From Blumeriella jaapii (lineage: Eukaryota; Ascomycota; Leotiomycetes; Helotiales; Drepanopezizaceae), in NCBI GenBank assembly GCA_009599575.1, contig VWND01000076.1, positions 124,001-188,000 of the forward strand: a DNA stretch of 64,000 bases, in the 5' to 3' direction. Position 1 is the first letter of the stretch. Every line of letters starts with the position of its first letter. Under the pieces are notes generated by a model. The model was not told the DNA's origin. It was given only the letters and a program-made list of their open reading frames with translations, and searched no databases. Below, in pieces: positions 58,124 to 64,000 of the stretch. The translations under genes were made by a program, and so were the position numbers.

Positions 58124-58853
58124 GATGTCTCTCTCCCATCTGAAGGCTCCCAGGCTAATCCAGAGCCACGGGTGACTCCTCGTCCAAATTGCCGTTGTAT
58201 GGAACTTCCAGCCCTGAAGTGATATATCGGAGAGTCTTCGAGTGAGTAGGAGAGCGTCTTCGAGCGGATAGGAGCGTTACGCAGGTGAGCTTTGCCTGGA
58301 GCTACGAGTGAACTGTCGCAAGTCGATTCTAGCAAGAAAGAGGGTGTCGGGCGCGGAGAGAAGAGGACAGGCCTGTCTATCCAGAGATGCTGGAGATGTC
58401 TCGAAGTCTGAAAGAAGCGTCGATTGGATTTGCTTGATCAGATAGGGGTTGCGCAACAGTGGCTTGAATGCATGGAAGGAGATCGAGGTCTGGTCGAAGA
58501 GGCTCTGCGGCAAGGGAGCTGCAGCTTTTTAGCGTCACGCTAAGCCCGCAAGGCTGACAACTTAGAAGTTCGAAATACTTAGTTCACAATCCAGTTGCGC
58601 CGTGCCCTGACTCTATCGATATCGCTTCTCGGCAACTTCTACGATGAACATCATCACTTCATCGATTGAAGTCCCCTTAACACATCCCCAGCTCTCGACC
58701 AAATCTTCAGTGGGAAAGCGCGAAGCAGTCGCGTCGTCGGATTTCTTCTCAAAGGTGAGCCAACGACTTGCGACATCTTCACATCTTCACATCTTGATCT
58801 TGTCTGCTTTGCCACGTCGGGCGCGACGCAGCATCAAATTGCCATTAACAACC
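58124..58853. promoter_or_regulatory. Shared divergent promoter of deacetylase and ING genes
   Basis: The two starts face away from each other, 730 bp apart, or 520 bp if the upstream in-frame ATG at 58644 is used for the ING gene. The interval holds a repeated CGGAGAGTCTTCGAGTGAGTAGGAG-like element at about 58228-58270. No specific binding site is identified. Confidence 0.5.
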
Positions 58854-60107
58854 ATGCCCAGAGACGACCTCTCCATCGACGGCTTCCAGGGCGAGATGGC
58901 CATGGCCGAACACAAGAAGCTGGACGCCCAGGAGGTCCTCGAGGACTTTACTCAGATCGCGGGCAACTGGCATGAAGAGCTCGCGCACTTTCAGAAGGAG
59001 ATCGTGCACAAGGACGAACTGCTTGCGGACTGCATGGCCACAATCGCCAAAAGTGACGGTCTGATTCAGAAGTGGATTCGAACCAACGGAAGCCATGTCC
59101 CGAACCCCAAAGAAGATCAACTCAGGAACGTCATCAGAGAGAATTACGACAAGGCCGAGCTGTTATCGAACGAGAAGCTAGCGCTATCCCAGAAGTCACA
59201 GAAGCTGATGATGAAGCATCTCAGATGGCTCGATACCCACATCAAGGATCTAGTGGACAGAGGAGACATGAACGACGACGACCTGCCCTCGGTCATACGA
59301 CCTCCACCTGCCCGACAACCAGGCTCACGGACCGATCACAGTGCTGCGGCCATGCCGGTGGGCGCGAATCACTCTGTTCCAGCAGTTCCCACCCGACACC
59401 CCAATCAGTACCCAATCAAATCCATCCCTGCACTCACACAAGCTCAACAGAACAGTATCGTATCGTCCTCAGCTCCTACTTCCCCCAATAACGCCGCGCT
59501 CCAACAGCGAAACCGCGAGTCGTCTTTGGGCGCCAATAACAAGCGCCAAAGATTGACTGGCGGCATCGGTATTCTGCCGCCAAGTAGCAGTCTACTCGCA
59601 AATCGAGCTTCGTCGAACGTCCCGGGCACGCCAGGAAGGGGGGCTACACCGGTATCGGCGTCAGCCCGGGCAGGAAGCGCAGGTCCACGAGCAGCTCAGA
59701 AGACTACCAAAAAGGTGGCACCTCAAGGCAGCAGGCAGAGTGGGCAGCCCAGAAAATCCCTGAAAAAATCCGGCCTTGCTCGTATCAAACGACCGGGTCA
59801 GAAGAACTCGGGGTCTTCGATCGATAGCGAAGGCGCTTCGGGCTCCGAGGAGGATGACGACGTCGGCACGCCACCGCGACGCAAGGACGCCGATGGAGAC
59901 GAGGAGATGGGCGATCTAGACGACGAAGAGGGAGGGGACAACAACAAGTACTGCACTTGCCAGAGTGTCAGCTATGGCGACATGGTCGCTTGCGACAACG
60001 ATCAATGCCCTTACGAGTGGTTTCACTGGAGCTGCGTTGGTTTGAAGAGCGAGCCCGAGGGAACGTGGATCTGTCCGGTGTGTAAAGCCAACGGGTTCGG
60101 ACGCTGA
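58854..60107 (+). CDS. ING-family PHD-finger chromatin protein
   Basis: Reader subunit of a histone acetyltransferase or deacetylase complex (Yng1/Yng2/Pho23 family). A single frame from the ATG at 58854 gives 417 aa. MPRDDLSIDGFQGEM opens like fungal ING proteins. The helical ING domain follows (VLEDFTQIAGNWHEELAHFQ, LIQKWIRTNGSHVPNPKEDQ). A long Ser/Pro/Arg linker leads to the C-terminal PHD finger: YCTCQSVSYGDMVACDN, then CPYEWFHWSCVGL and GTWICPVC. All eight zinc ligands (C4HC3) are visible, as are the Tyr, Met and Trp expected for an H3K4me3 pocket. The upstream ATG at 58644 would add 70 residues that look unlike the family and contain donor-like AAGGTGAG, so it was not used. The exact complex cannot be told from sequence. 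Confidence 0.9.
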   Translation: MPRDDLSIDGFQGEMAMAEHKKLDAQEVLEDFTQIAGNWHEELAHFQKEIVHKDELLADCMATIAKSDGLIQKWIRTNGSHVPNPKEDQLRNVIRENYDKAELLSNEKLALSQKSQKLMMKHLRWLDTHIKDLVDRGDMNDDDLPSVIRPPPARQPGSRTDHSAAAMPVGANHSVPAVPTRHPNQYPIKSIPALTQAQQNSIVSSSAPTSPNNAALQQRNRESSLGANNKRQRLTGGIGILPPSSSLLANRASSNVPGTPGRGATPVSASARAGSAGPRAAQKTTKKVAPQGSRQSGQPRKSLKKSGLARIKRPGQKNSGSSIDSEGASGSEEDDDVGTPPRRKDADGDEEMGDLDDEEGGDNNKYCTCQSVSYGDMVACDNDQCPYEWFHWSCVGLKSEPEGTWICPVCKANGFGR

Positions 60108-60860
60108 CTGTGGTGGGGTGGCGGGAGTTGGATCTTGAGCATCAGCATGGCGTTTTGCATAGCTTGAGGGTTCTCTCAATCAGTGTCGGGGCATCCATCA
60201 TGGGTTGGTGGTAACAGGCGCAAAGGTTGCGGGCGATGCGGTATCGACTGGCACAGGCCTCAGGTACAACGCGGAGTTGCGGTGGGAGAGTTTGACAGGC
60301 GGAGTTGTTGGGGGAGGCCCAATGTCACATTTCATCATGGGGGGTGAGGGCGGCATTCACATTCTTCCTATCACAAACATTTGCAATTGCTTTCGCAAAC
60401 ACGATGGACTATGTCTGGCTTTCATCCAGGAACGAACTAGGCAAGATCTCAAAAGCAATGAACATCATGCATTGGATTCAGAGATGATTGCTTTGCTTTG
60501 CTCTGTCTGCATCATGCTGAATCTCTAAAGTGTGGTACCAATCAGCAAACATGAAAGGCACCACCTGCCTGCAGTAGCTAGGTACGGTACGGTACGGTAC
60601 AGTAAGGTACCTAGGTATAGGTACTTATACAAGACTCGGATGATAACTGTCTCCATCATCTCTCTGGCTCCACCATCCATCCACCAAGCTTTTCGTTGTC
60701 ACACCAATTCTAACAACCTCTCGCTTGTCACCACAACACAACACAACACAACACAACACAACACAAGCTACAGTACAGTACCTCGTCCGCCAGCCACACA
60801 TATACTCCCACCCCATCCCACACAGCGCAACGCACGCAACGCAAAGCTAAGCAAAGAGAG
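60108..60860. other. Intergenic, promoter of FolB-like gene
   Basis: No gene. Contains GGTAC runs (60584-60622) and an ACACA pentamer run (60733-60764), both near the A-tract that precedes the next gene. Confidence 0.55.
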
Positions 60861-60976
<116 letters not shown>

Positions 60977-60984
60977 AGACCAAC

Positions 60985-62197
60985 ATGCCTCCGGCGCTCC
61001 TCACAACCCACGCGCTCAGCGCGCTCGCCGGCGACCCGCACGCCCGCATCCAGCTCACGAAGCTGTCCAGCGTGCTGGCCGTCGGCACCGACGCCTGGGG
61101 CCGGCCGGGCCTCCCCCAGCCCGTCCTGCTCTCCTGCGCGCTCTCCCTGCGCCACGCCTTCACCTCGGCCGCGAGCAGCGACACGGTGGCCGAGAGCACG
61201 ATGCACTACGGGACGCTGGGCAAGGCCATCTTGCGGGCGTGTGAGGAGTTCGCCGCACGTGGGAGGGATGGGGGGGAGAGGGGGAGGGAGAGGGGGGAGA
61301 GGGAGAGCGAGAGCGAGAGGGAGAGGGAGAGCGGGGAGAGGAGGGAGAGCGAGAGCGAGAGCGAGAGCGAGAGCAAGAACGGAACGAGGGACTTGCTGGC
61401 TTGGTTGCTGAGGGATCTCACCGGCGAGGACGTGTTCTCGCCATCATCGTCTGCCGCGGCCGAGGAGGCGCGGGCCGGGAACAGACCGCTGCTGAAGCCG
61501 GAGTCGCTGCTCCTCCTCGAGCTCGAGGTCAGGCTGCCCAAGGCCTCGCTGATGGGCGACGGCGTGAGCGTGACGGGAGCGTTCGCCTTCGCGGCAGGGA
61601 GGCAGCCCGGGGCCGGGCCGAGTGCGTATTCGATGGTCTTGCGGCTGAGCGGCTTGCGGGTGCCGACGCTCGTGGGCGTCAACGGGTGCGAGCGGCTGGC
61701 GAAGCAGCTCGTGCTCGTCGGGGTCGAGCTGCAGCGCTGGGACGGCGGCGAGGCCGCGCCGGACGCCTACGCCGCGCTGGAGGAGCTCGTCGTCAAGGTA
61801 CGTTGGTGTCTGCTCTGCTCCCCTTTTCCCGGTCCTCGCTCATGATGGCCGCTGACTCGAGTTCGGCCAGTCCACGGAGGAGTCCAGCTTCCAGACTCTC
61901 GAGGCCCTGGCCGCGCACCTCGCCGCGCGCGTGATCCGCTATTTCGTCGTCCCTCGCGTCGCCCTCTCGGCGGCGCTGGCGCCGCGCGCTTCCCCGCGCG
62001 TCAAGATCTCGCTGTCGAAGCCCACGGCCGTGACGTTCGCCGAGGCGCCGACGGTGGAGATGGCGACCGAGTCCGCGCCGGCCATCGCCGAGATGGCGAA
62101 GCGTGTGGGCGAGGCCGGGCGGGTGAGTCTCAAAGTTCCGTTTCCGCTGGCTGGGAGGTTGGACGACTGGATCCAGACGCAGGAGGGGGGGGGATGA
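60985..62197 (+). CDS. Tandem FolB (dihydroneopterin aldolase-like) domain protein
   Basis: Two exons (60985-61797 and 61871-62197) give 379 aa. The first half matches the dihydroneopterin aldolase fold: IQLTKLSSVLAVGTDAWGRP, PVLLSCALSLRHAFTSAASS, DTVAESTMHYGTLGKAILRA and LLLLELEVRLPKASLMGDGV. The second half repeats the pattern: VLRLSGLRVPTLVGVNGCER, LVLVGVELQRWD, SFQTLEALAAHLAARVIRYF and VKISLSKPTAVTFAEAPTVE. Such proteins are related to the folate-pathway enzyme; whether this copy is catalytic is unclear. About 40 residues of Ser/Glu/Arg/Gly low complexity, encoded by GGGAGA-type repeats at about 61259-61380, split the first domain between the TLGKAIL helix and the next. The start follows a 113-bp A-tract. 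Confidence 0.78.
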
Positions 62198-62626
62198 TGG
62201 GGCTTGCGTTGCTCGAGGCGGGACGGGCCATGTCGACTTGGAGGCACTTGGGGGCACTTGGAAGGCCCTTGGGTGGGAGTAGAAAAAAGAAAACGGTCGG
62301 CGCAAGAGGATGTGCTACGATCAGAGCCCGCGAAGAGAGGGCGAATCTGTCGTCAGTTCAAGTGACCAAGCGCTTTGCGTAGGTAGGTACTTGCGACGCA
62401 ATCAACTTGCTTGGTTGCAGTCAACTTGTAGAGAAGCGAAGCCCAACACAAACAAACACAAGATGAATGATACTCTTTCTGACATTCCCATCTATCTACA
62501 TGATCTGCCGAAAGAGGCTCGACGTGAGAGCGCTTTCCGGGTCCGTGAAACCCCATGCTCGGCCAAAACCTCCAGCCAGAGAAGCACCCATATGACACTC
62601 GATGCTGCTTCTCAGATACGTAGATG
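62198..62626. other. Convergent intergenic, no gene seen
   Basis: Two 3' ends meet here. The minus-strand frame of the transporter's neighbour phase stays open, but it has no coding features. Confidence 0.5.
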
Positions 62627-64000
62627 TCACAACCTCCCCGGGCTCTGAGCACCAGGCATGATGGTCTCGCTCGTGTGCTCCGCCTCGCTGACCAGCACCT
62701 CCCGTCTCATCTGATAGGACCTCAGGCCCACGTAGGCACACAACGCCGCCCCGACCACGAACGCGCTCCCCAGCAGGATCAGGTTCACGGGGACGGGATT
62801 GCCGTGAAAGGCGCGGTGCAGGAGGGCGTCCCAGGCGCTCTGGCTGAAATTGAACAGGCCCGCCAGACAGATGGTGAGGCCGTACACGGTGCCGAACGTG
62901 CGGAAGCCGAAGACCTTGGCCGCGTAGTCCGAGACGGCGGTGTAGTAGAAGGGCCGGTAGAGGACGAAGAGCGCGATGTTGGCGTAGGCGGCCCACGCGT
63001 AAGGGAGGCAGCCCAGGACGCCGATGAGGGTGGCCATGCTGACGAGGGCCGAGAGCACGAAGACGGTGCTGCTGCGGTCGAGCACGAGGCCGATGAACGG
63101 GATGGACAGGATCCCCCCCACGGGCAGCGCCACGTCGAAGAACGTGTTGAGCTGGACGGCCTGGTCGTACGAGCCGAGCAGGTACTCGTACTGGGCCCGG
63201 ATCGTGGCGACGAAGTAGTTGATGCGCGTCATCTGGAGCATGGTGAAGAGCGTGATGAGCCCGAACCAGGGCGAGCAGACTTGCTGCCGCACCGTGTGGT
63301 TGTGCATGGCGCCCCAAACACCAGAGATCTGGTTCTTCTGTTCTTCCTGCTGGAAGTGCTGGGCGCCGGATTTGGAGCCCAGGAGCTCGTCGACCTCGGA
63401 GGCCACCGACGGACGCTGCTGCCGGCATTCCTCTCGGAGGAGGGCAGTGTTCTCGTCGACTTGGTCCTCGAAGACGTTCTCTTCTTCTTCTTGGGCTTGC
63501 GTTACGAGCTCTCCGACCGTCTTGTAGGATGCCTGGGGCATGAGGAAGACCTGTACCACCAGAATGAAAGCCGGGACGACCAGGTACAGGAGGAAGAACC
63601 TCTGGAGCGTGAAGGCCCCCCCGCTCCACTGATACAAGATGCGATACCCGAGGAACACGGCACTGGACGAGTCGAACGCCCCCGTGAGCAAGGCCAAAAT
63701 CAGACCGGAATGCCGGGGGAACGCATTCGACAGCTGGAACGACGAGATAAACACGAAAGGACCCCCGAGCGCGACAAAGAGATAGCCGGGGATGTAGCCG
63801 TCGAAAGGCAACCTCGAGGCCAAGGCCAACAGCGCGGCTCCCACGGCCAGCATGAAGCTGCCGACGATGCCACAAACTCGGGGACCGGCCGAGTCGAGGA
63901 TGGCGCCCACGGAGCGCGGCGACATTGGTCGCGACAGCCGCCACGGTGAACATCAAATTCAAGCGGATCTCCTGCTCGTAGCACGTCCGCACGTCGCGCT
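62627..64000 (-). CDS. MFS transporter, Fmp42/SLC43-like; frame break, 5' end outside window
   Basis: Multi-span transporter of unknown substrate. The main frame covers 62627-63925 and includes VGAILDSAGPRVCGIVGSFM, FVFISSFQLSNAFPRHSG and GAFDSSSAVFLGYRILYQW. It has a long acidic cytosolic loop (AQEEEENVFEDQVDENTALL) in the middle. The second half includes RINYFVATIRAQYEYLLGSY and FGFRTFGTVYGLTICLAGLF. The preceding coding segment, CYEQEIRLNLMFTVAAVATN then VAAL, lies in another frame right up to position 63909. A 1-nt excess or 2-nt loss at GCTCCGTGGGC splits the conserved ...NVxAL(P)VGxILD... motif, with no room for an intron. This is either a sequencing error in a C-run or a real disabling mutation. 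The gene continues past 64000. Confidence 0.85.

Overview
The window is nuclear DNA of a filamentous ascomycete (Pezizomycotina). Genes are split by short GT-AG introns, mostly 47-75 nt and often with a CTAAC-like branch point. Coding third positions favour C or G. The gene set is fungal: Sec20, a Sgs1-type RecQ, a nitrate transporter, a Hos2-type deacetylase, a 2EXR protein, a DUF3605 protein and GPI-anchored cell-surface proteins. I cannot fix the class from sequence alone. Exon boundaries below were placed by reading splice signals and frame, without RNA evidence.

Layout. 0-4 kb: inorganic pyrophosphatase, then SEC20. 4-12.5 kb: gene-poor, with a 149-bp AAG microsatellite, a 2EXR-domain gene (minus) and an unrecognised 331-aa gene whose leader holds a duplicated exon/intron unit. 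12.6-20.5 kb: a 1754-aa RecQ/Sgs1 helicase and a nitrate transporter (both minus). 20.5-31 kb: mostly intergenic, with a tiny four-exon gene (74 aa) and a GPI-anchored Kre9/Knh-like protein with proline-rich repeats. 31-38.4 kb: cytochrome b2-type lactate dehydrogenase, an unrecognised basic protein, a coding-like stretch whose frame keeps changing, and a SANT/Myb-like protein. 38.4-46 kb: a satellite-rich block around a GPI-anchored Cu-only superoxide dismutase-like gene. 46-54 kb: V-ATPase subunit f in three exons, a molybdenum-cofactor-sulfurase-like enzyme without MOSC domain, an intron-containing tRNA-Thr(AGT), and a small single-span membrane protein. 55-64 kb: DUF3605 protein, Hos2-type deacetylase and an ING/PHD protein on a divergent promoter, a tandem FolB-domain protein with a low-complexity insertion and a 113-bp A-tract just before its start, and an Fmp42-like MFS transporter that runs off the window and shows a frame break.

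How the genes fit together. Most are independent housekeeping genes. One functional pairing stands out: the deacetylase and the ING reader are transcribed head to head, and both families act in histone-deacetylase or acetyltransferase complexes. The nitrate transporter and the Moco-sulfurase-like enzyme both touch nitrogen metabolism but lie 27 kb apart and are not a cluster. No secondary-metabolite cluster, intact transposon or CRISPR array was seen. The intergenic DNA is notable for very frequent GTACTGTAC/CAGTAC pentamer runs, TACC/TACA runs and several private tandem duplications.
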